Shown in pieces: positions 54,573 to 63,682 of a DNA stretch of 64,000 nt (position 1 is its first letter; every line of letters begins with the position of its first letter). The stretch is from assembly GCF_020819595.1 (NCBI RefSeq), contig NZ_JAJHNP010000003.1:1-64000 (forward strand), read 5' to 3'. A model generated the notes under the pieces. The model ran no database searches, had not been told where the DNA came from, and saw nothing but the letters and a program-made list of their open reading frames with translations. Origin of the DNA: Streptomyces barringtoniae. GTDB taxonomy: Bacteria > Actinomycetota > Actinomycetes > Streptomycetales > Streptomycetaceae. The translations under genes were made by a program, and so were the position numbers.

Positions 54573-55352
54573 TCACAGTCGCCGGACGCGCAGCACGCCG
54601 GTCAGCATCGGGAGGGTGAACTCGCCGCGGGCGGTCTCCGGTCTGCTCGCAAGGAAGGCGCGGATCCGGCCCAGCGTGGCCTCTTGTTCCTGTTCCGGCA
54701 TGACCAGCACCCCCGCGCGCGTCGCGATCGTCGCGACGAGGGTGTCGGCGGAGCGGCGCTGCCCGTGCGGGAACACGGCCTGCTCCGGCGAGCCGAACTT
54801 GGCGGCCACACCGTTCTTGGGAAGGTGCATGTCTGCCGTCTCGGCGCGCCAGCTGGTGGGCGTGTCACGCGGGCCGATGGCGGCGCTCCCGCTGATCCGC
54901 GCGAGCCCGGCGACCCACTCGACCTGGTCGTCCATGACGTTCCACAGGCCGGCCAGGATGCCGCTGGGTGCGAGGACTCTGGCGATCTCGGGCCCCGCGA
55001 CGGCCATGTCGAACCAATGCATGGCGTTGCCGGCCAGCACGGCATCCACGGACGCGTCTGGTAGCGGTATCGCCTCGGCACTACCCGGCAGGGCACGCAC
55101 AGCCGGTAGGGAGCGGCGCAGCTCGGTCAGCATCGCGGGGTCGGGCTCGACTGCGATGACTTCGGCACCCATTGCGACCAGCGTGACGGTCAGCTTGCCG
55201 GTTCCGGCACCCAGGTCGAGCACGCGGGGGCCGGGCGCGGGCTCGAGCGCCCAGCGCACCGCGGCATGCGCGTAGTCCGGACGGTGTTCGGCGTAGGCAA
55301 CCGCCGCTGCGCCGAACGACGAGGCGTGAAGCAGCCGTTCATCCTGAGGCAT
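54573..55352 (-). CDS. SAM-dependent methyltransferase (UbiE/Methyltransf_11-like)
   Basis: 259 residues from ATG 55350-55352. It begins SSFGAAAVAYAEHRPDYAHA, the usual start of this family, then GPRVLDLGAGTGKLTVTLVA (motif I), EVIAVEPDPAMLTELRRSLP, AIPLPDASVDAVLAGNAMHW and RVLAPSGILAGLWNVMDDQV. The C-terminal half provides the substrate cap. Not overlapping its neighbours. Substrate unknown. Confidence 0.9.
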   Translation of the reverse strand: MPQDERLLHASSFGAAAVAYAEHRPDYAHAAVRWALEPAPGPRVLDLGAGTGKLTVTLVAMGAEVIAVEPDPAMLTELRRSLPAVRALPGSAEAIPLPDASVDAVLAGNAMHWFDMAVAGPEIARVLAPSGILAGLWNVMDDQVEWVAGLARISGSAAIGPRDTPTSWRAETADMHLPKNGVAAKFGSPEQAVFPHGQRRSADTLVATIATRAGVLVMPEQEQEATLGRIRAFLASRPETARGEFTLPMLTGVLRVRRL

Positions 55353-55544
55353 GCAGTCACGCTATCTGTGCTGCTCCCGGTCGGCTACCTCGCCTCACCA
55401 CTCCGGCGACGGCCACCCGATAGCGCTGGTGGAGCCGGTGTGGGCACGGCTGCAGTCATCGTTGGCCATCGTGAGTTGTGTGGACTGACGAAGAGACGGT
55501 GGCCGCGCTTCACAGCATGGATCCCGCTCGCCGGCGGCGAGCTT

Positions 55545-55855
55545 CGAGGGACTGACGGCGCGTATCGCGGGCCGCTTCACACGGGTCGAACCACGGCGTC
55601 GGGCTGGGCGGTTGGTGCTCGGGGTGCTCGCCGAACCGCCCCGCAGGAAAGTGCTGGACGATCGCCGAATGGTCGGGAAGCCGCCCGCACGACATCCAGC
55701 ATCTGGTGCCAAGCTTTCCTGGGACGCCGACGCGGGTGCGGTGCGACGTCCGTGACTCGTCGTTGAGTACCTGGCCGACGAGGCGGCGGCGCTGGTCGTC
55801 GACGAGACCGGCGATGTGAAGAAGTGTGCTCCACGCACACCGGTGAGCAGCGGCC
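55545..55855 (+). mobile_element. IS701-family transposase N-terminal remnant
   Basis: Combining frames gives KCWTIAEWSGSRPHDIQHLV, then SWDADAGAVRR and LVVEYLADEAAALVVDETGD followed by VKK. This is the first third of IS701 transposases, including the first DDE aspartate (VVDETGD). It stops at the end of the ferredoxin gene. Confidence 0.6.
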
Positions 55856-55865
55856 GGGTGGCGTC

Positions 55866-56264
55866 TCAGTCCTCAACGGCCCTCCGAACGCGCCGGGATG
55901 GCGCGAACGCGTACAGGGCGAGGATGTCGGGCGGTTCGGCGAGACCCGGCCCGCCCGCCCGTACCCACGCGGCGATGTCGGCGGTCGCGTCGGGGTCGTT
56001 GACCAGCCCGAGCCAGACCGGCCGCCCTCCCGCGGCCCGGCCGGTAGGGGACGGCTGTACGACGATGACGTTGGCCTGCTCACAGGCGTCGAGGCAGTTC
56101 ACCGCCCTCACCTGGGCAACCGCTCCGAGCTCGGCCTTCAGCGCGGTGAGTTGCGCCGCGTGGTCGATGCCGGGGATCTTGTCCGTGCCGCAGCAGCAGC
56201 CCCGGCACACGGTCACCGTGCACCGGGGTGCTGCCGCCCGGGCAGGAGCCTTGCGGCGGCTCAC
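55866..56264 (-). CDS. Thioredoxin-like [2Fe-2S] ferredoxin
   Basis: 132 residues from ATG 56262-56264. The cluster motif has VCRGCCCGTDKI (Cys20, 23-25) and, 34 residues later, NCLDACEQANVIVVQP (Cys57, Cys61), the pattern of the thioredoxin-fold [2Fe-2S] ferredoxin family. GLVNDPDATADIAAWVRAGG closes the domain. The gene overlaps the end of the metal P-type ATPase gene (ATGA), so it is translationally coupled. It may assist redox control or metal sensing of the transporter, which is inference. Confidence 0.85.
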   Translation of the reverse strand: MSRRKAPARAAAPRCTVTVCRGCCCGTDKIPGIDHAAQLTALKAELGAVAQVRAVNCLDACEQANVIVVQPSPTGRAAGGRPVWLGLVNDPDATADIAAWVRAGGPGLAEPPDILALYAFAPSRRVRRAVED

Positions 56265-58240
56265 TCGGCGGCCCGCCGCCAGGCCGCCTCGCGCAGCAGC
56301 CGAAGGCCGTTGAGGCCGACGATGACGGTGGAACCCTCGTGGCCCGCGACGCCGAGCGGCAGCGGCAGGGTGCCGGCCAGGTCCCAGACCACCAGGCCGG
56401 CGATGAACACCGCGGCGATCACCAGGTTCTGCACCACGAGGGCGCGGGCGCGCCGGGACAGGGAGATCACGGCGGGGACGGTGCGCAGTTCGTCGCGGAC
56501 GATCACGGCGTCCGCTGTCTCCAACGCCAGGTCCGAGCCCGCCCGGCCCATGGCGACCCCGGTGTGCGCGGCGGCCAGCGCAGGCGCGTCGTTGACGCCG
56601 TCGCCGACCACCATCACCTTGCGGCCGGTCTTCTCCAGTTCCCGCACCGCGTCCACTTTGTGCTGGGGCAGCAGGCCGGCACGAACGTCCTCGATGCCGA
56701 CCTCGGCCGCGAGGCGGGCGGCGGCGCGTGGATTGTCACCGGTCACCAGCAGGGGCACGGTGCCGGTGAGGGTCGTCAGGCAGGCGACGGTCGCGGCGGC
56801 GTCGGCGCGCAGCCGGTCGGCGGTGCCCAGCAGGCCCACGGGCACACCGTCCGCCATGACCAGCACCGCGGTCCGCCCGTCATCCTCCATCCCACCGGCG
56901 AGGGCAGCGGCACGCGCGGACGCGGTGTCCGTCGCGCCGCCGAGGAGCCGCGCCGGAGCCCCGACCACGACCACACGACCGTCGACGGCTGCGGTCACCC
57001 CGACGCCGGGTGTGGAATCAAAGTCCTCCGCCACCGCAGGAACGAGTCCGCGCTCGCGTGCCGCGGCCACAACCGCGCGGGCCAGCGGGTGCTCACTCGG
57101 GTGCTCGGCCCCGGCCGCCAGCGCCAGTAGTGCCGCCTCGTCCAGACCGGATCCGGTCAGCGGCCGTACGTCGGTGAGACGCGGAGTGCCCTCGGTCAGC
57201 GTTCCGGTCTTGTCGAGCGCCACGGCGTCGACCTCACCCAGTCGCTCCATCACCACCGCGGACTTGACCAGCACACCGTGCCGGCCGGCGTTCGCGATCG
57301 CCGACAGCAGCGGCGGCATGGTCGCCAGGACGACCGCGCAGGGCGACGCGACGATCATGAAGGTCATCGCCTTCAGGAGGGAGCCGGTGAGGTCCGCGCC
57401 CAAGGCGAGTGGCAGAAGGAACACGACGAGGGTCGCCGCCACCATGCCCAGCGAGTACCGCCGTTCGACCTTTTCGATGAACAGCTGGGTGGGCGCCTTG
57501 GTCTCCGACGCCTCCTCCACCATCCGCACGATCCGGGCGATCACCGTGTCGGAGGCCTCGCGCTCGACGCGCACGCGCAGGGCGCCGGTGCCGTTGAGGG
57601 TGCCCGCGAAGACCTCGTCGTCCTTCTCCTTGGCCACGGGCAGCGGTTCGCCGGTGATGGTGGCCTGGTCGACCTCGCTCGCCCCGTCGAGCACCCGTCC
57701 GTCGGCGCCGATGCGCTCGCCGGGCCGCACGAGGATGACATCGCCGACGGACAGCTCCTCGACGGTCACGACGACTTCGTCGCCGTCCGCGTCGATGCGG
57801 GTGGCGGTGGCCGGCGCCAGGTCGAGCAGCCCCCGCACCGAGTCGGCCGTACGCGCGGTGGCCAGCGCCTCCAGCGCCCCTGACGTGGCGAAGATGACGA
57901 TCAGCAACGCCCCGTCCGTCACCTGCCCGATCGCCGCCGCCCCGAGCGCGGCGACGACCATCAGCAGGTCGACGTCGAGGGTCTTCTCCCGCAGCGCCTG
58001 CAGACCCGCCCAGCCCGGTTCCCAGCCGCCGGCCGCATAGGTGAGCGCGTAGAGCGGCCCCCACGCCCACGCCGGTGCACCGGTCAGCTGCGACGGGAGC
58101 GCGAGCAGGAACAGGACCGTGGCCGCGGCCGCCCAGCGCGCCTCGGGCAGCGCGAAGACGCGGGTGCCCCGGCGGGGCGCGCCGTCACCGCGTGCGTCGG
58201 CGGTGCGGACGGCCGGTGCCTGAGCGAGGGTGGAGGTCAT
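56261..58240 (-). CDS. P1B-4-type heavy-metal transporting ATPase (CtpJ/CoaT-like)
   Basis: 659 residues from ATG 58238-58240, without an N-terminal metal-binding domain. Membrane span motif ASPCAVVLATMPPLLS (SPC rather than CPC), phosphorylation loop DKTGTLTEG, nucleotide site EHPSEHPLARA, hinge GDGVNDAPALAAAH, and the late-span motif GHEGSTVIVGLNGLR. SPC plus HEGxT are the signature of P1B-4 pumps, which export Co, Ni and Fe. A divergent NmtR-like sensor supports Ni/Co. It is the first gene of an operon with the [2Fe-2S] protein. Confidence 0.93.
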   Translation of the reverse strand: MTSTLAQAPAVRTADARGDGAPRRGTRVFALPEARWAAAATVLFLLALPSQLTGAPAWAWGPLYALTYAAGGWEPGWAGLQALREKTLDVDLLMVVAALGAAAIGQVTDGALLIVIFATSGALEALATARTADSVRGLLDLAPATATRIDADGDEVVVTVEELSVGDVILVRPGERIGADGRVLDGASEVDQATITGEPLPVAKEKDDEVFAGTLNGTGALRVRVEREASDTVIARIVRMVEEASETKAPTQLFIEKVERRYSLGMVAATLVVFLLPLALGADLTGSLLKAMTFMIVASPCAVVLATMPPLLSAIANAGRHGVLVKSAVVMERLGEVDAVALDKTGTLTEGTPRLTDVRPLTGSGLDEAALLALAAGAEHPSEHPLARAVVAAARERGLVPAVAEDFDSTPGVGVTAAVDGRVVVVGAPARLLGGATDTASARAAALAGGMEDDGRTAVLVMADGVPVGLLGTADRLRADAAATVACLTTLTGTVPLLVTGDNPRAAARLAAEVGIEDVRAGLLPQHKVDAVRELEKTGRKVMVVGDGVNDAPALAAAHTGVAMGRAGSDLALETADAVIVRDELRTVPAVISLSRRARALVVQNLVIAAVFIAGLVVWDLAGTLPLPLGVAGHEGSTVIVGLNGLRLLREAAWRRAAE

Positions 58241-58342
58241 CGGAGAAGCGGTCCTTCACATAGGCGCGATGGAACGACGAGAGTGCGGGCAGCCCAGGGC
58301 CGACGCCGCTCACCTCCACCGTACAGGATCACATGAAGACTC

Positions 58343-58360
58343 ATTCATGCGTTCATGAAT
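58343..58360. promoter_or_regulatory. Metal-sensor operator: ATTCATG-N4-CATGAAT
   Basis: A perfect 7-bp inverted repeat with a 4-base spacer lies in the 142-base region between the divergent ATPase (58240) and sensor (58383) genes. Its AT-rich arms resemble SmtB/ArsR-type 12-2-12 sites. Confidence 0.65.
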
Positions 58361-58382
58361 GGTTCTCCGTAGGATGAAGGAC

Positions 58383-58790
58383 ATGGGCCACCGAGCTGAC
58401 GCCACCAAGACCAAAGCCACAGCGCGTGAGCGCCTGGAAACCGTGGGCGCCGCCGATGTGGCCGCCACCCTCCAGGCGCTGGCCACGCCCTCCCGGCTGC
58501 GGATCCTGGCCCGTCTCCAGGAAGGGCCGTGCCCGGCGACGGAACTCGCCGACGCCGTCGGCATGGAGCAGTCCGCCTGCTCCCACCAGCTCCGGCTGTT
58601 GCGCAACCTCGGCCTGGTCACCGGCGAACGCCGGGGCCGCTCGGTCATCTACGCCCTCTACGACAACCACGTCGCCGAGCTCCTTGAACAGGCCCTTTAC
58701 CACGTCGAGCACCTGCGCCTCGGCCTGCGCGACGGCCTGACCGGTACCCCTGCTGAGAGCGCGGCCGCCGTGACGGCCGGGCCACGCTGA
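58383..58790 (+). CDS. ArsR/SmtB-family metal sensor, NmtR-like
   Basis: 135 residues from ATG 58383 (M-G-H start). Winged helix: ALATPSRLRILARLQEGPCP and MEQSACSHQLRLLRNLGLVT. Helix alpha-5 metal site: YDNHVAELLEQALYHVEHLR gives Asp94, His96, His107 and His110. The spacing (D-x-H, then H-x-x-H 11 residues on) is the same as in NmtR (Asp91, His93, His104, His107), and His3 is also conserved. NmtR senses Ni/Co and represses a P1B-4 pump, which matches the divergent gene here. Confidence 0.88.
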   Translation: MGHRADATKTKATARERLETVGAADVAATLQALATPSRLRILARLQEGPCPATELADAVGMEQSACSHQLRLLRNLGLVTGERRGRSVIYALYDNHVAELLEQALYHVEHLRLGLRDGLTGTPAESAAAVTAGPR

Positions 58791-58803
58791 GCGCGACGGG
58801 TCC

Positions 58804-59300
58804 TCACCTCAGCCGGGCACCGGGACGGTGTTCGCCGCCAGGCATCCGGCGCGATGCAGCTGGGCCAGGAGCCCGGCGCAGCACAGACCGGTGGCGGCGA
58901 GCGCAACCCACGGCGGCCACCGCACTCCCGTGTCGAAACAGCGCCCCCACGGCCAGGTTACGAGCGAGATCGCGATGCGGGAGGCGGTGTTGTAGGCGCC
59001 GTAGCGCCTGTGGCGACCAGCCGGTCGCCGAAGAGGCGTACGACCGTGTCCGTCTCGAAGGGGGTAGACCAGTGCTCCACCCCCAGGACAGCAGCGCGGC
59101 GCACGCTGTCAGGGCCGCCACCCCGCGACGAGGACGAACGCCCCGTGACAGCAACGTCAGGAACGCCGCTCCCACCTGGCCCCCGGGCAAGGTGTCGAGC
59201 TGAGCATCGCCGTGCCCCGCTCCCCGACGCCCGTCCGTTCAGCGCGCCGTGAGGGCCCGGCACGTACGGCCGGCATCTCTTCGTATCCGTTGGCCTCGCG
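58804..59300 (-). pseudogene. Decayed membrane protein (tentative)
   Basis: Minus-strand frames show hydrophobic pieces such as VRWPPWVALAATGLCCAGLL near 58850-58930 and VAALTACAALLSWGWSTGL near 59060-59130, in different frames. They may derive from one membrane protein gene. No family assigned. Confidence 0.25.
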
Positions 59301-59423
59301 CGCTCGCGCCAGTCCCACTACGGCCGGCCGGGTCTTGGCAGCGGGCCGCTGACCGCAGGAAGACGCCCGCCCCGGACGGGTGAGGGGGAGGCGACGCAGC
59401 GGGAGGTGCAGCGGGAGGCACTG

Positions 59424-59663
59424 GTGACCGGTGCGGCGGCAATGGTCGCGGCATATGCGGTCACCCTGTGCAGCGAGTGGGCGGCACGCATGGGGCGGCG
59501 CAGAGGGTGGGGCGCCGACATCAACCCACTGAAACCAAACCGGCGCTTCGCAGCCCTACGCCCACTCAGATGGCCCGGTAAGCGCCATGGCGATCGGAGC
59601 GAACCACCTCCACAACACCTCAGGCATGCCTTGAGCGGCCTTCCAAGGCAGCTACGGCCGTGA
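59424..59663 (+). CDS. Small membrane protein (hypothetical)
   Basis: 79 residues from GTG 59424, with GGGAGG 5 bases upstream. One hydrophobic segment, TGAAAMVAAYAVTLCSEWAA, then a basic tail MGRRRGWGADINPLKPNRRF. Unknown; may be fortuitous. Confidence 0.3.
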   Translation: MTGAAAMVAAYAVTLCSEWAARMGRRRGWGADINPLKPNRRFAALRPLRWPGKRHGDRSEPPPQHLRHALSGLPRQLRP

Positions 59664-59689
59664 CGCACGGACGAGGGTGATCCGCTGCC

Positions 59690-59995
59690 TCACGTCGTCT
59701 CTTCCGGGCGGCTGGTCGGCGCGATCGGCGTGGGATCGGTCAGGTATTCGGGCGCCGTTGTCCATTCGATGCCGCCTCGCCGCGGGGCCAGCCAGGCGAC
59801 CGGCGCCGGCGTCGTGCCCTCCGGGGCGATGGCGCGGAGAATTCCTCGCCGTCCCGTTGCGGAGTCCGTCACCATGTGGCCGAGCCATGGATGCGAGCGG
59901 TGCATCAAGCCCGTCGCGGTCACGACTGCTCCGCGCGAGGAGCCGGTGCCTGCGCCTTTTGACGAGGAGGTGAGGAGCGGTGTGTGGGGGGACAT
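59690..59995 (-). CDS. Small conserved hypothetical protein
   Basis: 101 residues from ATG 59993-59995 (an upstream ATG at 60059-60061 is also in frame). The core HPWLGHMVTDSATGRRGILR, APEGTTPAPVAWLAPRRGGI and EWTTAPEYLTDP matches a small protein common in actinomycetes that reads like a beta-barrel/SH3-like regulator. Function unknown. Confidence 0.55.
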   Translation of the reverse strand: MSPHTPLLTSSSKGAGTGSSRGAVVTATGLMHRSHPWLGHMVTDSATGRRGILRAIAPEGTTPAPVAWLAPRRGGIEWTTAPEYLTDPTPIAPTSRPEETT

Positions 59996-60307
59996 GGTGG
60001 TCGTCTTCCCTTCGAGGCCGGGCCGCGAGGATGCGAAGCGGCGGTAATGCCTTCCCGACAAATGTGTTCGAATTTACGTGCGTCCTCGGCGTTTGGTGGC
60101 GACAACTCTGTGGACCTGGCTGGCCGTTGACGATCGGGGTCTGGGGGTCCGGCTGGACCTCTCACGCATGTAACTATGCGCGCAGCCGACTTCACGCTGC
60201 AACTGCTTCCCTGATAATTTCAGCCAGACGATATCCGGTTGGTGTCATCAGCAAGTCGCCTGCAAACGCGTCATGGTGACGTGCTGTCAGGGGAGTGGGG
60301 TTGCCTG

Positions 60308-61177
60308 GTGGAGGGTCGTTCGGGGGCGGGGAACAGCGCGCCAACAGTTCTTCGTATGATCCTCGGTCGGCGACTGCGGGAGAGACGGCAGAGCGCCGAC
60401 GTGTCGCTGGAGGACGCTGCCAAGGCCCTGCGGATGAAGTCGTTGACCGTCCGGCGCCTGGAAAAGGCAGAGGTCGCTCTCAAGCCGCTATACGTGGAGA
60501 GGTTGCTCGAGGCCTACGGAGCCGACCGGCAGGAGATCGACGAGTTCGTCGCCCTGGCCGAGCGGGCCAACGAACCGGGCTGGTGGCATGACTACCGCGA
60601 TGTGCTGCCCGGCTGGTTCTCCGCCTACGTCAGCCTGGAGACCAGCGCCAGGACTCTGCGTACCTACGAGCCGCACTACGTCACCGGGCTGCTGCAGACG
60701 TACGCCTACGCGCGCGCCGTCCTGCGCGGCGGCTTTCCCAATGACTCCGAGGAAGATCTGGAGCGGCGCATCCAGCTGCGGCTGCGCCGGCAGGACCTGT
60801 TGGAAAGCAAGGACGCCCCCACGCTGTGGGTGGTGATGGAGGAGGCCGTCCTGCACCGCGTTGTCGGCGGGGCAGAGGTGATGCGCGCGCAGATCGACCG
60901 GCTCCTCGAAGCCTCAGAGCTGGAACATATCAGCATCGATGTTGTTCCGTTCTCCGCAGGCGCCCACGTCGGCGCGTGCGCCCCCTTCACCTACTTCCGG
61001 TTCGCGGAGCCGGAGTTGCCCGACGTCGTCTACAGCGAGGTGCTGACCGCCTCCATGTACCTGGACCAGCGCTCGGATGTCGCCGCCCATCTGGAAGCAC
61101 ACAACCGGATGTCGTTGCTGACCTCCTCCGCGGACAGCAGGGCGCTGTTGCAACGCATGCGCAAGGAGTACTCATGA
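60308..61177 (+). CDS. XRE-family regulator, Scr1/DUF5753 type
   Basis: 289 residues from GTG 60308, with AGGGGAG a few bases ahead; the frame is open further upstream. N-terminal HTH: LGRRLRERRQSADVSLEDAA and LRMKSLTVRRLEKAEVALKP. A DUF5753 ligand domain follows: LRTYEPHYVTGLLQTYAYAR, LRRQDLLESKDAPTLWVVME, HISIDVVPFSAGAHVGACAP and DVVYSEVLTASMYLDQ. The last 4 bases overlap the DUF397 gene. Such XRE/DUF397 pairs (WhiJ- or BldB-like loci) are repeated many times in Streptomyces and influence development. Confidence 0.92.
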   Translation: MEGRSGAGNSAPTVLRMILGRRLRERRQSADVSLEDAAKALRMKSLTVRRLEKAEVALKPLYVERLLEAYGADRQEIDEFVALAERANEPGWWHDYRDVLPGWFSAYVSLETSARTLRTYEPHYVTGLLQTYAYARAVLRGGFPNDSEEDLERRIQLRLRRQDLLESKDAPTLWVVMEEAVLHRVVGGAEVMRAQIDRLLEASELEHISIDVVPFSAGAHVGACAPFTYFRFAEPELPDVVYSEVLTASMYLDQRSDVAAHLEAHNRMSLLTSSADSRALLQRMRKEYS

Positions 61178-61425
61178 CCGTAAGCCATGGCAGTGTCTAC
61201 AACGGGATGCCGGCTTCCGACCTTGGAGAGCACGGCTGGGAGTGCCCGTGGAGCGGGCCCAACGGGGGCCAGTGCGTGGAGACGAAGCAACTCGCCGACG
61301 GCCGCATTGCGTTGCGCCAGTCGACCGATCCCTCGGGGCCCGCGCTGATCTACACCACCGAGGAGATCAGCGCATTCCTCGAGGGAGTCAAGAAGGGTCT
61401 CGCCGATCACCTGACGGCCGGCTGA
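61174..61425 (+). CDS. DUF397 protein, partner of the XRE regulator
   Basis: 83 residues from ATG 61174 overlapping the XRE stop (ATGA). DUF397 core: ASDLGEHGWECPWSGPNGGQ, CVETKQLADGRIALRQSTDP and GPALIYTTEEISAFLEGVKK. These small proteins pair with XRE/DUF5753 regulators and can act as antagonists. Translation is coupled. Confidence 0.92.
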   Translation: MTVSHGSVYNGMPASDLGEHGWECPWSGPNGGQCVETKQLADGRIALRQSTDPSGPALIYTTEEISAFLEGVKKGLADHLTAG

Positions 61426-61505
61426 ACCTCAGCGCGATCGGGAAGAAGGCGCCGCCACGAGGTCGCCCTCCGCCTGCACACCACACATCTACGGAAGGGA
61501 ACAGC

Positions 61506-62330
61506 ATGAGCAGCACGCCGGCCTCGCGGGACATCGACACCAGCAGGCCTCACTCCGCACGCATGTACGACTACTACCTGGGCGGCAAGGACCACTTCGA
61601 GGTGGACAAGCAGGCAGCCGAGAATGTCGCCGCCGTCTATCCCGGTATCTTTGTGTGCGCCCGTGAGAACCGGTCCTTCATGCACCGGGCGACTCGAGTC
61701 CTCGCGCGAGAGTACGGCATCCGCCAGTGGCTGGACATCGGTACCGGCATCCCCACGGAGCCGAACCTGCACCAGGTGGCCCAGTCCGTCGTCCCCGACG
61801 CCCGGGTCGTCTACGCCGACAACGACCCTCTCGTACTGAAGTACGCCGAACGCCTGATGCGGAGTACGTCCCAGGGCCGCACCGCGTACATCGAGGCTGA
61901 CGTCAAGGACCCTGCCGCTCTGCTCAACGCCCCCATCCTCGCAGAGGTGTTGAACCTCAACGAGCCGGTGGCGCTGTCCCTCAACGCCCTGATGCACTTC
62001 ATCACCGACCAGCAGGACCCGTACGCGATTGTCAAACGCCTGCTCGACGCCCTGCCTTCGGGCAGCGCCCTGGCACTCAGCCACTGCACGCCCGACCTCG
62101 ATCCGCCCACCTGGCAGAAGGTCACCGACATCTACACCAACGCGGGAACGCCTGTGCAGTTCCGCTCCCGCGCCGACGTCGCCCGCTTCTTCGACGGTCT
62201 GGAACTTCTCGACCCCGGCATCACGATGGGTCACCGCTGGCGCCCCGCCCCGAACGAAGACTCCATCGCAGCTGAGCCGCCCACGGACGCCCAGGTCAGC
62301 CTGTGGACGGGTGTGGGCATCAAGCCCTAG
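61506..62330 (+). CDS. SAM-dependent methyltransferase (DUF574 type)
   Basis: 274 residues from ATG 61506. DUF574: HSARMYDYYLGGKDHFEVDK (N-terminal signature YDYxLGGKDHFxxD), IRQWLDIGTGIPTEPNLHQV (SAM motif), VVYADNDPLVLKYAERLM and LNALMHFITDQQDPYAIVKR, ending TGVGIKP. Lies 80 bases after the DUF397 gene on the same strand, so it may share the transcript. Methyl acceptor unknown. DUF574 genes often accompany XRE/DUF397 pairs in Streptomyces. Confidence 0.92.
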   Translation: MSSTPASRDIDTSRPHSARMYDYYLGGKDHFEVDKQAAENVAAVYPGIFVCARENRSFMHRATRVLAREYGIRQWLDIGTGIPTEPNLHQVAQSVVPDARVVYADNDPLVLKYAERLMRSTSQGRTAYIEADVKDPAALLNAPILAEVLNLNEPVALSLNALMHFITDQQDPYAIVKRLLDALPSGSALALSHCTPDLDPPTWQKVTDIYTNAGTPVQFRSRADVARFFDGLELLDPGITMGHRWRPAPNEDSIAAEPPTDAQVSLWTGVGIKP

Positions 62331-62389
62331 TACTCCAGCTGCACTTCACCACTGCCGCTGGCCGGAGGCGGGATTGTCAGCACGTCCAG

Positions 62390-62500
62390 CTGACGCGCTG
62401 TCATGTGGCTCCGTTTGGGTCGTCGGCATGCGATGCCATGGCCGCGAGGCAGGCGTGGGCGAGCATCGCGAGACTGACGTGCCGGTACCAATCCGCCTAG
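62390..62500 (-). mobile_element. Transposase C-terminal scrap (IS701/IS4-like)
   Basis: The minus strand reads YRHVSLAMLAHACLAAMASH, the YRHxTLxMLAxAFLA block near the end of IS701/IS4-type transposases, followed by a stop. Confidence 0.45.
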
Positions 62501-62603
62501 CGGCGGATGTCCATATCCTTCGGCGGGTGAGTCTGATCGACGGGGTGCACCGCCACGAGGTCGAGGAACCGCTACGAGCGCCGAGCGCGACGACCGATCG
62601 AGC

Positions 62604-63152
62604 TCAACCGGACGGTGCGACCGAGGACCACACGCCCATCCACTGTTCGGCGCCCCACTCCTCGAACCGTCGCACCTCCGTGAACCCCAGCTTCGCGGCG
62701 AGGCGCATCGAGCGGGTGTTGGCGGTCTGGGTGCAGAGCACCACCGGCTCGCCGGGAAGCGCGTCGGCGTACCAGTCGAGTACCGCTGCGCAGGCCTCGG
62801 CGGCGTACCCGCGTCCCCATGCCCCCGGCAGGAACATGTAGCCGAGCTCGGCCTCCCCGGCATCCGGACGGACCCGGCTCCGGCGCTCCGCGTCGCGCCG
62901 GTTGAGCTCGATGGTGCCGATCACCGCTCCGTCGAGATCGATCACGAAAAGGCCGGGGCGCCGCCCGGGTACCTCAGGCACCGTGCGCTCGAGTTCATGA
63001 CGCGGTCGAGGACCACCGAGGTAGGTGCCCACCTCTGGCGACGCGAACAGCTCGACGAACGCCGCACGGTCCCCGGCCTCGGACTCGCGGAGCACGAGCC
63101 GCTCCGTCCTGATCGGGGCAGGTGGCCAGGCGACGGGTCCGAGCTCAGTCAT
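62604..63152 (-). CDS. GNAT-family N-acetyltransferase (RimJ/RimL-like)
   Basis: 182 residues from ATG 63150-63152. Acetyltransferase_3 type: IRTERLVLRESEAGDRAAFV, LFVIDLDGAVIGTIELN, LGYMFLPGAWGRGYAAEACA (acetyl-CoA loop GAWGRGYA, 110-117) and TANTRSMRLAAKLGFTEVRR. Acceptor unknown; relatives acetylate ribosomal proteins or antibiotics. Confidence 0.9.
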   Translation of the reverse strand: MTELGPVAWPPAPIRTERLVLRESEAGDRAAFVELFASPEVGTYLGGPRPRHELERTVPEVPGRRPGLFVIDLDGAVIGTIELNRRDAERRSRVRPDAGEAELGYMFLPGAWGRGYAAEACAAVLDWYADALPGEPVVLCTQTANTRSMRLAAKLGFTEVRRFEEWGAEQWMGVWSSVAPSG

Positions 63153-63682
63153 GGCGGGCAATGTATCGCACGCCAGCCGGCAGGAGCTTCGGCCGAAGGA
63201 CAGCGGCAGCAGCTTCCGACCCGTCGGCCCGAGCTGGATGTCGGTGTCCGTGCACGGCTCGAAACCCTGACTGTGACTGTCTAGCTGTATGAGGCCGACC
63301 ACGATGGTGACGCCCTCGCACAGCCGAGGGGGCACGGCTGACTCGCTGCTCCGCTGCGGCGTCGGTGACAGTTGCAGTGGACATTCCAGACGGTGGGGTT
63401 CTGCTCCGCTGATCTTCGCATGAAGTACGCCACTGGAGCGGTCGCATCGATTCGGAAGACAGTGACCTCGCCACCATCGCCATCGGGGTTGGTCTCGCGG
63501 TCAGATGCGCAATCAGCCACATGGGCATTACTTAGAGTAGCGGATTACTGTTTGCGGATCGCCACGCTCCCGCTCACCGCTCGGCCGGCAGGATGGCGTT
63601 GGAGTGCGTCAGCGACTCGTGCGACATCCTCGCGGTGGAGGCGGTGTCCACGGCCACTCCGGCACCTTCCAATGCAGCCTGA
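63153..63682. other. Stretch without a recognisable gene
   Basis: About 530 bases with short frames only and no family resemblance. Confidence 0.4.

Noticed and set aside
55824..58040. A 738-codon open frame antisense to the P1B-4 ATPase
   Set aside because: Ser/Arg/Ala-rich, no domain; the opposite strand carries all P-type ATPase motifs.
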